From the NCBI RefSeq assembly GCF_013870525.1, contig NZ_JACBXD010000048.1, positions 1 to 59,121 on the forward strand: a stretch of DNA of 59,121 bases. The letters are read 5' to 3'. Positions 1 through 8,444 of the stretch are shown one piece after another. The notes beneath the pieces were generated by a model. The model had not been told where the DNA came from, ran no database searches, and worked only from the letters and a program-made list of their open reading frames with translations. How positions within the stretch are numbered: the first letter of the stretch is position 1; every line of letters starts with the position of its first letter. The position numbers and the translations under genes are program-made. This stretch comes from Amycolatopsis pittospori. GTDB lineage: Bacteria > Actinomycetota > Actinomycetes > Mycobacteriales > Pseudonocardiaceae.

Positions 1-12
1 GCCCCGCCCGGT

Positions 13-33
13 GATAGCAAAGGTCCCTTGCTC
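13..33. repeat. A-family repeat, single arm (A1)
   Basis: One arm of the dispersed A-family palindrome, with core GCAAAGGTCCCTTGC. The partner arm is not in the window and may lie before its left end. It sits just past the 3' end of the Lrp-type gene. Confidence 0.85.
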
Positions 34-48
34 TCCCCGCGACGCCGC

Positions 49-495
49 TCAGCTGCGCTGCCGGCCGACCGCACGCCGGCGGACCGGTGAAGAGAAGACC
101 AGCGAGGTCGTCGTCTCCCCATAGCGCTGCATCCGCTCTACGAGTTCTTCGAGCTCAGCCGTGTTCCGGCACGCGACCCGCACCAACCAGCACTCATCGC
201 CCGTGACGTGATCGGCGTCGAGTACCTGGGGCAGCGCGAGGATCGTTTCCCGGAACCGGGCCGTGTCCAAACTCCGCACTTTCGCCCGGACCATCGCCTC
301 GATGGGCAACCCGAGCTTCGTCAGATCGACGCTCGCGGAGTACCCGGTGATAATCCCCTTCTCCTCGAGTCGGCGGACCCGCTCCGTCACCGCGGGCGCC
401 GACAGCGAGACCCGTCGGCCGAGCTCGGAGAAGGTCAGCCGCCCGTCGGACTGGAGCAGTTCGAGCAGCTGCCAGTCGAGATCATCGAGGTTCAC
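49..495 (-). CDS. Lrp/AsnC family transcriptional regulator
   Basis: GTG start, 148 aa. Residues about 3-50 form a winged helix-turn-helix, with the recognition helix and wing around SAPAVTERVRRLEEKGII. Residues about 65-140 form the alpha-beta ligand (RAM) domain typical of the family. Lrp/AsnC proteins assemble as dimers to octamers, sense amino acids or small metabolites, and often regulate themselves and a divergent neighbour. A rhodanese gene starts divergently 107 bp away, so it is the most likely target (inference). The ligand cannot be read from sequence. Length is normal for the family and nothing is missing. Confidence 0.9.
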   Translation of the reverse strand: MNLDDLDWQLLELLQSDGRLTFSELGRRVSLSAPAVTERVRRLEEKGIITGYSASVDLTKLGLPIEAMVRAKVRSLDTARFRETILALPQVLDADHVTGDECWLVRVACRNTAELEELVERMQRYGETTTSLVFSSPVRRRAVGRQRS

Positions 496-531
496 GGAAC
501 TCCAGGTCGATCGTCTTCTCCGCCAGGAATC

Positions 532-559
532 TCCAGGCTAACCGGCACCGATGCCTGGA
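532..559. promoter_or_regulatory. Candidate Lrp-type operator
   Basis: Inverted repeat TCCAGGC (532-538) and GCCTGGA (553-559) in the divergent region between the Lrp-type gene and the rhodanese gene. A further CCTGGAT follows near 570. Lrp family proteins bind such spaced imperfect repeats; assignment to this regulator is by position only. Confidence 0.35.
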
Positions 560-602
560 TTCGCCGATGTCCTGGATGATCACCGGGCAGCAGGATTGAG
601 GC

Positions 603-1055
603 ATGCCGACCGAATCCCGTGTACTGACCTTCCAGGCCCTGGACAGCGCGGCCGCGGCCGCGCGCCTCCGTGCGGAACTCGCCCTCGACGTGGACCCCGA
701 TGACCTCGTCCGCGATCTCACCGCCGGCGTCCGGCACGGTTACGTGATCGTCGAGACCAGGGCGCCCGAAGCCTTCGCAGCGGCGCGCATCCCCGGCGCG
801 ATCAATCTCCCCTATCGGGGCATGACCCCTGAGTCGGTCAGCGACCTCGACCGCGATCTCGTCTACATCTGCTACTGCGAAAGCATCCACTGCAACGCCG
901 CTACCAAGGGCGCCCTGAAACTCGCGGAACTCGGCTTCAAGGTCAAACGCCTGTCCGGCGGAATCACCGCCTGGGCGGCCGCCGGCTACCCCATCGACCG
1001 AGACTCGCCCACCCTCTTCCGCGCCTCCACGCCCACCCCACGCTGCGCCTGCTGA
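603..1055 (+). CDS. Rhodanese-like domain protein
   Basis: 150 aa, ATG start. A single rhodanese domain spans about residues 25-125. The active loop is CESIHCN: C92 is placed as the persulfide-forming cysteine and C97 falls where many rhodaneses have arginine, so the loop is a variant. The end of the domain reads KRLSGGITAWAAAGYP, the usual rhodanese C-terminal motif. Such domains carry sulfane sulfur or serve as regulatory modules; the acceptor here is unknown. No signal peptide, so probably cytoplasmic. Divergent from the Lrp-type regulator, which may control it. An A-family repeat follows the stop. Confidence 0.85.
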   Translation: MPTESRVLTFQALDSAAAAARLRAELALDVDPDDLVRDLTAGVRHGYVIVETRAPEAFAAARIPGAINLPYRGMTPESVSDLDRDLVYICYCESIHCNAATKGALKLAELGFKVKRLSGGITAWAAAGYPIDRDSPTLFRASTPTPRCAC

Positions 1056-1059
1056 CCCG

Positions 1060-1120
1060 GGGGAGCAAGGGACCTTTGCTACCGCCGCCCCAAGCCGATA
1101 GCAAAGGTCCCTTGCTCCCC
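1060..1120. repeat. A-family palindromic repeat (A2)
   Basis: Perfect 22-bp arms (1060-1081 and 1099-1120) around a 17-nt loop, in the gap between the rhodanese gene and the amidotransferase gene. No U-run follows, so it is not a classical intrinsic terminator. Confidence 0.9.
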
Positions 1121-1128
1121 GTCGGTCG

Positions 1129-1134
1129 TAGGCT
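1129..1134 (+). promoter_or_regulatory. Candidate -10 element, leaderless start
   Basis: TAGGCT, then 6 nt, then the GTG start at 1141. Spacing places the transcription start at or next to the start codon. No Shine-Dalgarno fits. Confidence 0.5.
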
Positions 1135-1140
1135 GGGGCG

Positions 1141-1896
1141 GTGACCGCTTCTAAGTTGCTCGTCATCCAGCCAGACGAATCAGACCCGATCGGCCCCCTC
1201 GGCGACTGGCTCACCGAGGCGGGTGCCGAACTCGACATCCGGCTGATGCCCGATCCGGGCCTCCCCGCCGATCTCGATGGGTACGCCGGCGTCGTCTGTC
1301 TGGGAGGGGGGATGGGCGCGAACGATGACGCCGCCCACCCTTGGCTGGCGGACGTGCGGAAGCTCCTTGCGAAGGCCGCCAGTACTCGCGTTCCGACGCT
1401 CGCGATCTGCCTCGGCGGTCAGATCTTGGCGGTGGCGACAGGAGGCCTGGTCACCCAAGGCGATCAAGGCCCCGAGGTCGGCCCGGCGCTAGTGTCCAAG
1501 AAGGACGCAGCTTGGACGGACCCGCTCTTCGCGGACCTGCCGCTCATGCAGGACGTCCTGCAGTTCCACAACGACACGATCACCCGGCTTCCCGCCGGCG
1601 CGGAGCTGCTCGCGTCCTCGCCGCGGTACCCCAACCAGGCCTTCCGTTTCGACCGTTGTGCCTACGGTGTCCAGTTCCATATCGAGACATCGCCGGAGAT
1701 CGTCCTCGATTGGGCACGGCAGTCGCCAGAAATGGCGGAACTCACCCGGCCGGACGCACTGACCCCGGAGAACCTTGCCCGAGTGCATGCCGATATCACC
1801 GAAACCTGGCGACCGTTCGCGCAGCGCTTCGTCCGACTGGTGTCCGGTGACCTCGCTCCGGCTGCGGACCGTCAACGTACTTTGCCGATGGCTTAA
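1141..1896 (+). CDS. Class I glutamine amidotransferase (GMP synthase-like)
   Basis: 251 aa, GTG start. Triad residues of class I amidotransferases are visible: C90 in AICLGGQ, H180 and E182 in GVQFHIETSPE. A stand-alone GATase-1 domain without a synthase partner, as in the GuaA-like hydrolases of many genomes. Family members hydrolyse glutamine or gamma-glutamyl bonds; the substrate here is unknown. No amidation partner lies next to it. Start chosen because TAGGCT lies 6 nt upstream and the reading frame is otherwise unsupported further 5'. Nearby nitrogen genes (glnE, glnA) are suggestive but do not prove a link. Confidence 0.85.
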   Translation: MTASKLLVIQPDESDPIGPLGDWLTEAGAELDIRLMPDPGLPADLDGYAGVVCLGGGMGANDDAAHPWLADVRKLLAKAASTRVPTLAICLGGQILAVATGGLVTQGDQGPEVGPALVSKKDAAWTDPLFADLPLMQDVLQFHNDTITRLPAGAELLASSPRYPNQAFRFDRCAYGVQFHIETSPEIVLDWARQSPEMAELTRPDALTPENLARVHADITETWRPFAQRFVRLVSGDLAPAADRQRTLPMA

Positions 1897-1989
1897 CGAC
1901 TTATGTCTCGAATGTGTATGGGTTGTTAACACTCCGGTGTTGGCGTCAGGTACCTTGCGAAGGGAGTTTCGAAGGGTTCGGAGGTCGGG

Positions 1990-3117
1990 GTGGAGCCCTC
2001 AGTGTTGGTCGTGCTCGTCGTCGTCACGGCCCTAATTTTCGATTTCACAAACGGTTTCCATGACACGGCCAACTCGATGGCGACGTCGATCGCCACCGGG
2101 GCGCTGCGCCCCAAGGTGGCGGTGACGATCTCCGCCGTCCTGAACCTGGTCGGAGCCTTCCTGTCGGTCGAAGTGGCCAAGACCATCTCCAATGGACTGG
2201 TCGACGACACCAAGATCGGCCCGGCGATCGTCTTCGGAGGTCTTGTCGGGGCGATCGTGTGGAACCTGGTCACGTGGTTCGTCGGACTGCCGTCCAGCTC
2301 GTCCCACGCCCTGTTCGGCGGACTGATCGGTGCCACCTGGGTGTCGGCCGGATCCGATTCGGTCCATTTTGGAAAGATCGTCGAGAAGGTACTCGTACCC
2401 GCCGCGCTCTCGCCGGTCCTCGCGGGCCTGGTCGCGATGATCGCGACTTACTGCGTCTACCGCATCTTCGTCCGCCGCGGCCGCACCGCGGGCTTCCGCG
2501 TCGGCCAGATCATCTCGGCTTCACTTGTTTCGCTGGCGCACGGCACGAACGATGCCCAGAAGACCATGGGCATCATCACCCTGACGATGATCACCGCCGG
2601 TACTCTGCCCGCCGGATCCGGGCCGCCGCTCTGGGTGATCGTCAGCGCGGCTTTGGCGCTGGCGCTGGGGACGTACCTGGGTGGCTGGCGGATTACTCAC
2701 ACCCTGGGTAAGGGCTTGACGGACATCGACGGTCCGCAAGGTTTCGCCGCTCAGACCAGCTCGGCGGCGATCATCCTCGCGTCGACGAACTTCGGCTTCC
2801 CGCTCTCGACGACCCACGTTTGCTCCGGCGGCATCGTCGGCTCGGGCGTGGGCAGGAACGAGTCGCCGGTCCGCTGGCGCACCGCCGGCCGCATGGTGCT
2901 CGCCTGGCTTTTCACGCTTCCCGCAGCGGCCATCGTCGGTGCCGCGGCCGGTCTCGTGACCTCGACAGGCACTGTGGGCACCGTCGGCGTCGGTGTCGTG
3001 GGCCTGGCGATCGGTATCGGGATCTACCTGCTTTCGCGGCGGAGCCCCGTCAACGCAGGCAGCTTCACCCCCGCGCCGACCCTTCCTGAACCCGAAGTCG
3101 GCAAGATCGCGGCTTAA
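1990..3117 (+). CDS. Inorganic phosphate transporter, PiT family
   Basis: 375 aa, GTG start preceded by a GA-rich site. The two PiT signature repeats are present: DFTNGFHDTANSMATSIATG near the N-terminus and SLAHGTNDAQKTMGII in the middle. About ten hydrophobic helices are seen. PiT proteins import metal-phosphate complexes using the proton gradient at the cytoplasmic membrane. No PhoU-like pit accessory gene (DUF47) sits beside it, which is the usual partner in many bacteria. The upstream gap (1897-1989) holds a short AACAC/GTGTT inverted repeat but no clear PHO box. An A-family repeat follows directly. Confidence 0.92.
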   Translation: MEPSVLVVLVVVTALIFDFTNGFHDTANSMATSIATGALRPKVAVTISAVLNLVGAFLSVEVAKTISNGLVDDTKIGPAIVFGGLVGAIVWNLVTWFVGLPSSSSHALFGGLIGATWVSAGSDSVHFGKIVEKVLVPAALSPVLAGLVAMIATYCVYRIFVRRGRTAGFRVGQIISASLVSLAHGTNDAQKTMGIITLTMITAGTLPAGSGPPLWVIVSAALALALGTYLGGWRITHTLGKGLTDIDGPQGFAAQTSSAAIILASTNFGFPLSTTHVCSGGIVGSGVGRNESPVRWRTAGRMVLAWLFTLPAAAIVGAAAGLVTSTGTVGTVGVGVVGLAIGIGIYLLSRRSPVNAGSFTPAPTLPEPEVGKIAA

Positions 3118-3120
3118 GGA

Positions 3121-3172
3121 AGCAAGGGACCTTTGCTATCGCCTCGCTCGGCGATAGCAAAGGTCCCTTGCT
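3121..3172. repeat. A-family palindromic repeat (A3)
   Basis: Perfect 23-bp arms (3121-3143, 3150-3172) with a 6-nt loop, between the phosphate permease and glnE. This is the cleanest copy in the window. Confidence 0.92.
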
Positions 3173-3209
3173 CCTTGCGCGTCCGTCTGGTCACGGGCGG
3201 CGGGGCGAC

Positions 3210-3215
3210 TACGGT
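3210..3215 (+). promoter_or_regulatory. Candidate -10 element of glnE, leaderless start
   Basis: TACGGT followed by 8 nt and the glnE ATG at 3224. Confidence 0.45.
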
Positions 3216-3223
3216 GGAAGCCG

Positions 3224-6196
3224 ATGGTTGAGCGCGCCAGGCCGACCGCTTCCGTAGCGAGGTACGGCTTCACCGATCCCCGTGCCGACGGGCAGCTGCG
3301 TGCTGCCGGTTGGTGGACCGAGGCAGGCCCGGACAGCTCTGCGGCCGACGTGCTGTCAGCCCTTTCCCGGGCAGCGGATCCTGATCTCGCATTAAGCGGC
3401 CTGGACCGGATCAGGGAAGCCGACCTGGCCGCTTGGACCGAGCTTGACCAGGCGCTTCGCGCGAATCGCACGCTTCGCGGCCGATTGCTCGGCGCCTTGG
3501 GCACCTCGAGCGCGCTCGCGGACTTTCTGGTCGCGAACACCGACTGCTGGAAAACACTTCTAGGTGACAAGAGCACCGAGCCCGACCAGTACGTCAGCAG
3601 GCTCTTGGCCCACTTACGGCCAGACGGCGAGCTGCTCACCGGTGTCGAGTCGGAGCAGGCGCTCCGCGCCGCCTACCGCGAGCTGCTCCTCGGAATCGCG
3701 GCGGCCGACCTCGGCCACCTCGTCGAGCCCGGCCTTTACCAGCCGCCGTACGCCGAGATCGGCGCTCAGCTCACCCTGCTGGCCGAAGCCGCGTTGACGG
3801 TAGGACTTCTGGTCGCGGAGGCCGAGGTGGGCGCTGAAGCCGAAGGTCACCTGGCCGTGATCGCGATGGGCAAATGCGGTGGCCGGGAGCTGAACTACGT
3901 CAGCGACGTGGACGTCATCTTCGTCGGAGATGGGGACCTCACGACGTCGACGCGACTCGCCAGCACGATGATGCGCGTAGTCGGCAAGGCCTGCTTCGAG
4001 GTCGACGCCGCGTTGCGCCCGGAAGGCAAGGCGGGCGCGCTGGTCCGGACTCTCGACGGGCACGCCACCTACTACCAGAAGTGGGCCAAGACCTGGGAGT
4101 TCCAGGCCCTGCTCAAAGCGCGGCCGGTCGCCGGTGACATCGAGCTCGGGCGACAGTACGCGGAGATGGTCGCGCCCAAGGTGTGGTCGGCGGCCGATCG
4201 GGACAACTTCGTTCCCGAAGTGCAGAAGATGAGGCGCCGCGTCGAAGGCCATGTGCCGTCCGCACACGCCGAGCGAGAGCTGAAGCTGGGACGCGGCGGC
4301 TTGCGCGATGTCGAGTTCGCGGTGCAGTTGCTGCAACTGGTCCATGGCCGGATCGACGCCGAGCTGCGCTCTCCGTCCACGATGGACGCGCTCGCCGCGC
4401 TGGGAGAGGGCGGATACGTCGGTCGCACGGATGCCGCGGAGCTCGGTTCGTCGTACGAGTTCCTCCGGACCATCGAGCACCGGCTCCAGCTCCGCCGGCT
4501 GCGCCGTACACACCTGTTCCCCGCTGCCTCGGACGCCAGTGAGCTGCGCACGATCGCGAGGGCGAGCGGGGTGCGGCCGGCCCGAGGCAAGAGCGAGGGG
4601 GACGTGCTGCTGGCGGAGTTCCGCCGCCACCTCCAGAGCATTCGACGGCTTCACGAGAAGCTCTTCTACCGGCCGCTGCTGCAGTCCGTCGCGAACGTAC
4701 CGACGGAAGCGTTGCGGCTGACGACGAAGCAGGCGGAAAGCCGCCTCGCCGCGCTCGGCTACGCCGCACCGGACGGAGCGTTGCAGCACATCAAGGCGCT
4801 GACCGCGGGGATGTCGCGGCGGGCGGCCATTCAGCAGGCCCTGCTGCCGGTGTTGCTGGACCTTCTCGCCGATACCCCGGATCCGGACCGAGGACTCCTG
4901 TCCTATCGCAAGGTCTCCGAGGCACTCGAAGAAACGCCTTGGTACCTCAGGGTCCTTCGGGACGAAGGCGCCGTCGTCGAGCGGCTCGCCTTCCTGTTGG
5001 GCACGTCGCGGTTGGTGCCCGACCTGCTGTCGAGAGCACCGGAAGTACTGCAGCTGCTCGGCGATCCAGCGCGGCTGGCCGGTCGCACACCCGCTGAAGT
5101 GGCCACCTCGCTGCGGGCCGCTGTTCGCCGGCAGCCGGGTCTGAACGCCGCGGTCGCCGCCGCGAGGTCGCTACGCCGCCACGAGATGCTGAGGGTCGCA
5201 TCGGCCGATCTGCTCGGGTTACTGGACGTCCCGTCGGTTTGCGCATCGTTGTCGGGCGTGTGGGTCGCCGTGCTGCAGGGCGCTTTGGCCGCCGCGTATC
5301 GCCAGCGCCAGGCTGAACTTGGCCGCACGCCCGCGAAGATCGCCGTCATCGGCATGGGGCGCCTCGGGGGAGCCGAGCTTGGCTACGGTTCCGACGCGGA
5401 TGTCCTGTTCGTGTGCGAGCCGACCGAGGGGGTATCCGACTCCGAAGCGGCGAAGTTCGCTTCCTCGGTCGCCGAGACCGTCCGCAAAATGCTCGGTGCG
5501 CCCAGCCCCGATCCGGCTTTGGTGGTCGACGCCGATCTCCGTCCGGAGGGACGGAGCGGCCCCTTGGTACGGACGATGGAGTCCTATCGCAGTTACTACG
5601 GTCGGTGGGCCGAGGTCTGGGAATCGCAGGCGTTGCTTCGAGCCCGGTTCATCGCCGGAGACGACGATCTCGGCGCGCGGTTCATCGAGATGATCGACCC
5701 CATCAGGTATCCGGAGGCCGGTCTCGATGCGGTTCGAGTGCGGGAGATCAGGCGGATCAAGGCGCGAGTGGAGACGGAACGGATGCCCAAGGGCGCCGAC
5801 CCGACCCGGCACACGAAACTCGGCCGCGGCGGACTCGCGGACGTGGAGTGGACCGTGCAGCTCATGCAACTGCGTCACGGGCACGAGGTCGCGGGGCTCC
5901 GGACCACATCGACGATCGAGGCGCTGAAGGCTGCGGCGGAGGCGGGGCTCGCCGAGCCCGCCGAGATCGAATCCCTGACCGAGGCATGGCTGCTCGCGAC
6001 GCGAGTTCGGAACGCGGGGATGCTGGTCAGGGGTAAGGCTGTCGACGAAATCCCCAGTTCAGGCCGCGACCTGTCCGCGGTGGCTCGGGTGCTCGGCTAC
6101 TCAGCCGACGACGATCCTGGCGAGTTCCTCGACGCCTACCGCCGGACTACCCGGCGTGCTCACGCGGTGGTGGAGACGCTCTTCTACCAGGACTGA
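3224..6196 (+). CDS. glnE: Bifunctional glutamine synthetase adenylyltransferase/deadenylase GlnE
   Basis: 990 aa, the usual length for actinobacterial GlnE. Two nucleotidyltransferase domains are visible: N-terminal GKCGGRELNYVSDVDVIFV (deadenylylation half) and C-terminal GMGRLGGAELGYGSDADVLF (adenylylation half). Both keep the S-D-x-D metal ligands, and each is followed by an LRPEG...PLVRT motif and a helical bundle of the GlnD-PII-associated type. It adenylylates and deadenylylates glutamine synthetase in response to nitrogen status, normally with PII input. The target glnA lies 0.65 kb downstream on the other strand and carries the acceptor tyrosine. Both halves look intact, so both activities are expected. 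Confidence 0.97.
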   Translation: MVERARPTASVARYGFTDPRADGQLRAAGWWTEAGPDSSAADVLSALSRAADPDLALSGLDRIREADLAAWTELDQALRANRTLRGRLLGALGTSSALADFLVANTDCWKTLLGDKSTEPDQYVSRLLAHLRPDGELLTGVESEQALRAAYRELLLGIAAADLGHLVEPGLYQPPYAEIGAQLTLLAEAALTVGLLVAEAEVGAEAEGHLAVIAMGKCGGRELNYVSDVDVIFVGDGDLTTSTRLASTMMRVVGKACFEVDAALRPEGKAGALVRTLDGHATYYQKWAKTWEFQALLKARPVAGDIELGRQYAEMVAPKVWSAADRDNFVPEVQKMRRRVEGHVPSAHAERELKLGRGGLRDVEFAVQLLQLVHGRIDAELRSPSTMDALAALGEGGYVGRTDAAELGSSYEFLRTIEHRLQLRRLRRTHLFPAASDASELRTIARASGVRPARGKSEGDVLLAEFRRHLQSIRRLHEKLFYRPLLQSVANVPTEALRLTTKQAESRLAALGYAAPDGALQHIKALTAGMSRRAAIQQALLPVLLDLLADTPDPDRGLLSYRKVSEALEETPWYLRVLRDEGAVVERLAFLLGTSRLVPDLLSRAPEVLQLLGDPARLAGRTPAEVATSLRAAVRRQPGLNAAVAAARSLRRHEMLRVASADLLGLLDVPSVCASLSGVWVAVLQGALAAAYRQRQAELGRTPAKIAVIGMGRLGGAELGYGSDADVLFVCEPTEGVSDSEAAKFASSVAETVRKMLGAPSPDPALVVDADLRPEGRSGPLVRTMESYRSYYGRWAEVWESQALLRARFIAGDDDLGARFIEMIDPIRYPEAGLDAVRVREIRRIKARVETERMPKGADPTRHTKLGRGGLADVEWTVQLMQLRHGHEVAGLRTTSTIEALKAAAEAGLAEPAEIESLTEAWLLATRVRNAGMLVRGKAVDEIPSSGRDLSAVARVLGYSADDDPGEFLDAYRRTTRRAHAVVETLFYQD

Positions 6197-6217
6197 CCGC
6201 GTTGACCTGCAGGAAGA

Positions 6218-6282
6218 GAGCAAGGGACCTTTGCTATCGCCCTGAGGCGCGCGGGCGCGGTGTGAGCAAAGGTCCCTTGCTC
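6218..6282. repeat. A-family palindromic repeat (A4)
   Basis: Left arm 6218-6240, right arm 6266-6282. The right arm lacks the GATA next to the loop, so the stem is shorter, and the loop is long and GC-rich. Between glnE and the thioesterase gene. Confidence 0.85.
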
Positions 6283-6314
6283 ACACTTCGGCGTCGTGGA
6301 CGGAAAGCGGCCCT

Positions 6315-6320
6315 TACAGT
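6315..6320 (+). promoter_or_regulatory. Candidate -10 element, leaderless start
   Basis: TACAGT followed by 6 nt and the GTG start at 6327. Confidence 0.45.
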
Positions 6321-6326
6321 GGACCG

Positions 6327-6761
6327 GTGACTGTGCGCGAGCCGTTTCGCACCCGAATCAAGGTGCGCCACTACGAGCTGGACACTCTGGGCCATCTCAA
6401 CCATGCCGTCTACCACTCGTACGGCGAGGTTTCCAGACTCGAGCTGATGGAGCTCGCCGGCGGCCTGAACTCGGGAATGAAGGACGCGAACCTCGCCTTC
6501 GTGCTGCTCGAGTCTCATATCGTGTTCCGCCGCGAACTTCGGGCCGGTGACGTCGTCGACGTGACCTGCGACGCCAAGTTCGGCACCGGTAAGACCTTCC
6601 ACATGGACTCGAACATCTACAAGGTCGACGGCACACTGTCCGCGGAGATCACCTGCACCCTGGGGCTGATGGATCTCGAGCGGCGCAAGCTGGTGGATGA
6701 TCCGCGAGGGCGCATCGAGCGGGCCGGCGTCGACCTGAAGATTCTCTCCACCTCGGAGTAG
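6327..6761 (+). CDS. Acyl-CoA thioesterase, hotdog fold (4HBT type)
   Basis: 144 aa with a GTG start. The N-terminal motif YELDTLGHLNHAVYHSYGEV is the 4-hydroxybenzoyl-CoA thioesterase type active site, with the catalytic aspartate followed by GHLNH. A single hotdog domain fills the protein. These enzymes hydrolyse acyl-CoA or acyl-ACP thioesters in the cytoplasm; chain preference is not readable. It is convergent with glnA, with a strong hairpin between them, and has no obvious pathway partner here. Confidence 0.88.
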   Translation: MTVREPFRTRIKVRHYELDTLGHLNHAVYHSYGEVSRLELMELAGGLNSGMKDANLAFVLLESHIVFRRELRAGDVVDVTCDAKFGTGKTFHMDSNIYKVDGTLSAEITCTLGLMDLERRKLVDDPRGRIERAGVDLKILSTSE

Positions 6762-6782
6762 CCCTATACCGCGCTAATAGAA

Positions 6783-6823
6783 ACGCCGGTGGTGAGGGCG
6801 TTTCCGCACCTCACCACCGGCGT
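6783..6823. terminator. Bidirectional hairpin terminator between thioesterase and glnA
   Basis: 15-bp perfect stem (6783-6797 with 6809-6823) and 11-nt loop between convergent genes. Read on the minus strand the hairpin is followed by TTTCTATT, so it best serves glnA. Confidence 0.8.
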
Positions 6824-6847
6824 GCTCTGGGTGTTGCTACCGCACGA

Positions 6848-8272
6848 TCACACGTCGTAGTAGAGCGAGAACTCGTACGGGTGCGGGCGCAGCCGCAGCG
6901 GGTCGATCTCGTTTTCACGCTTGTAGGAGACCCAGGTCTCGATCACGTCGGGGGTGAACACGCCACCCTCGAGCAGGTAATCGTGGTCGGCCTCGAGCGT
7001 GTCGAGAACCGCGCCGAGGTCGCCAGGAACGAGCTTGACGTTCTGGGCTTCCTCCGGCGGGAGCTCGTAGAGGTCCTTGTCGATGGGCTCCGGCGGCTCG
7101 ATCTTGTTCTTGATGCCGTCGAGACCGGCCATCATCATCGCCGAGAACGCGAGGTACGGGTTGCCGGACGAGTCCGGGCACCGGAACTCGGCGCGCTTCG
7201 CCTTCGGGTTGTTGCCCGTGATGGGGATACGGACACAAGCCGACCGGTTCCGCTGCGAGTACACCAGGCTGACCGGGGCCTCGAAGCCCGGCACGAGCCG
7301 GTGGTACGAGTTGACGGTCGGGTTGGTGAACGCCAGGAGGCTCGGCGCGTGCCGGAGCAGACCGCCGATGTAGTGGCGGGCGGTGTCGGACAGCCCCGCG
7401 TAACCCGACTCGTCGTGGAACAGCGGTGTGCCGTCCTTCCACAGCGACTGGTGGCAGTGCATACCGGAGCCGTTGTCACCGGCGAGCGGCTTCGGCATGA
7501 AGGTCGCGGTCTTGCCGGCGGCGAAAACGGTGTTCTTCACGATGTACTTGAACAGCTGCAGGTCGTCCGCAGCGTGCAGCAGCGTGTTGAACTTGTAGTT
7601 GATCTCGGTCTGACCGGCGGTGCCCACCTCGTGGTGCGCGCGCTCGATCTCGAAACCGGAGCCCTGCAGGTTGCGGACGATCTCGTCGCGCAGGTCGGCG
7701 AAGTGGTCGACCGGCGGGACGGGGAAGTAGCCGCCCTTGAACTTCGTCTTGTAACCCTGGTTGCCGCCCGGGACGTCGGCGCCGGTGTTCCACCAGCCCT
7801 CGACGGAGTCGATCTCGTGGAACGAGGCGTGCTCGGCCGAGTCGAACCGGATCGAGTCGAAGATGTAGAACTCGGCTTCGGGGCCGAAGAACACGTTGTC
7901 GGCGACGCCGTACTCGGAGATGTACTGCTCGGCCTTACGCGCGATGTTGCGCGGGTCGCGGCTGTACGCCTCTCGGGTGAACGGGTCATGCACGAAGAAG
8001 TTCAGCGAGAGCGTCTTCGCCTTGCGGAACGGGTCGATGCGCGCCGTCTCGGGGTCCGGGAGGAGCAGCATGTCGGATTCGTGGATCGACTGGAAACCAC
8101 GCACCGAGGAGCCGTCGAAGGCGAGGCCTTCTTCGTAGGCTTCTTCGTTGAACGCCTTCGCCGGAACGGTGAAGTGCTGCATAACGCCGGGCAGGTCGCA
8201 GAACCTGACGTCGACGACCTCTACGTTCTCGTCGGCGATAAGGCGCTGAATGTCGTCTGGAGTAGTGGGCAC
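6848..8272 (-). CDS. glnA: Glutamine synthetase type I (GSI-beta)
   Basis: 474 aa, GTG start. Motifs: FGPEAEFYIFD (130-139) for ammonium and metal binding, NGSGMHCHQS (267-276) in the ATP site, and the adenylylation loop DKDLYELPPEE with acceptor Tyr402. The tyrosine and the length identify the GlnA1-like, adenylylation-controlled form. It makes glutamine from glutamate, ammonium and ATP as a cytoplasmic dodecamer. It is the substrate of GlnE encoded just beyond the convergent thioesterase gene. A four-half-site GlnR box lies about 70 bp upstream, so transcription is expected to follow nitrogen supply as well. Confidence 0.97.
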   Translation of the reverse strand: MPTTPDDIQRLIADENVEVVDVRFCDLPGVMQHFTVPAKAFNEEAYEEGLAFDGSSVRGFQSIHESDMLLLPDPETARIDPFRKAKTLSLNFFVHDPFTREAYSRDPRNIARKAEQYISEYGVADNVFFGPEAEFYIFDSIRFDSAEHASFHEIDSVEGWWNTGADVPGGNQGYKTKFKGGYFPVPPVDHFADLRDEIVRNLQGSGFEIERAHHEVGTAGQTEINYKFNTLLHAADDLQLFKYIVKNTVFAAGKTATFMPKPLAGDNGSGMHCHQSLWKDGTPLFHDESGYAGLSDTARHYIGGLLRHAPSLLAFTNPTVNSYHRLVPGFEAPVSLVYSQRNRSACVRIPITGNNPKAKRAEFRCPDSSGNPYLAFSAMMMAGLDGIKNKIEPPEPIDKDLYELPPEEAQNVKLVPGDLGAVLDTLEADHDYLLEGGVFTPDVIETWVSYKRENEIDPLRLRPHPYEFSLYYDV

Positions 8273-8339
8273 CCTCGGTGACTCCTTCTCGTTCGTTGCC
8301 GGCGGCAGTACTCTCTTCGGCTCACGCTAAGAGCGCGGT

Positions 8340-8377
8340 GTTGCCCGACCGTCACCCGTATGTTTCGCCGGTGTTAA
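8340..8377 (-). promoter_or_regulatory. GlnR box upstream of glnA
   Basis: On the minus strand: TTAAC, 6 nt, GAAAC, 6 nt, GTGAC, 6 nt, GCAAC. This matches the actinobacterial GlnR consensus gTnAC-n6-GaAAC-n6-gTnAC-n6-GaAAC at all four half sites with exact 6-nt spacers. GlnR is the nitrogen regulator that activates glnA. Confidence 0.85.
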
Positions 8378-8432
8378 CGGGTCGGCGATATCGGGTAGTC
8401 GACCAGGGCGAATGTGGTCAGCGCCACCGGCA

Positions 8433-8438
8433 TACCCT
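8433..8438 (+). promoter_or_regulatory. Candidate -10 element, leaderless start
   Basis: TACCCT followed by 6 nt and GTG at 8445. It decides the start of the RDD gene against the upstream in-frame ATG at 8412, which would contain this promoter. Confidence 0.5.
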
Positions 8439-8444
8439 GGATGG

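Noticed and set aside
1060..1120. Classical intrinsic terminators for A-family repeats
   Set aside because: Most copies have no T-run on either strand; only A8 is followed by TTTT.
6881..8281. 466-aa open frame antisense to glnA
   Set aside because: Caused by the codon bias of glnA on the other strand; Val/Arg-rich, no domain, no start signals.
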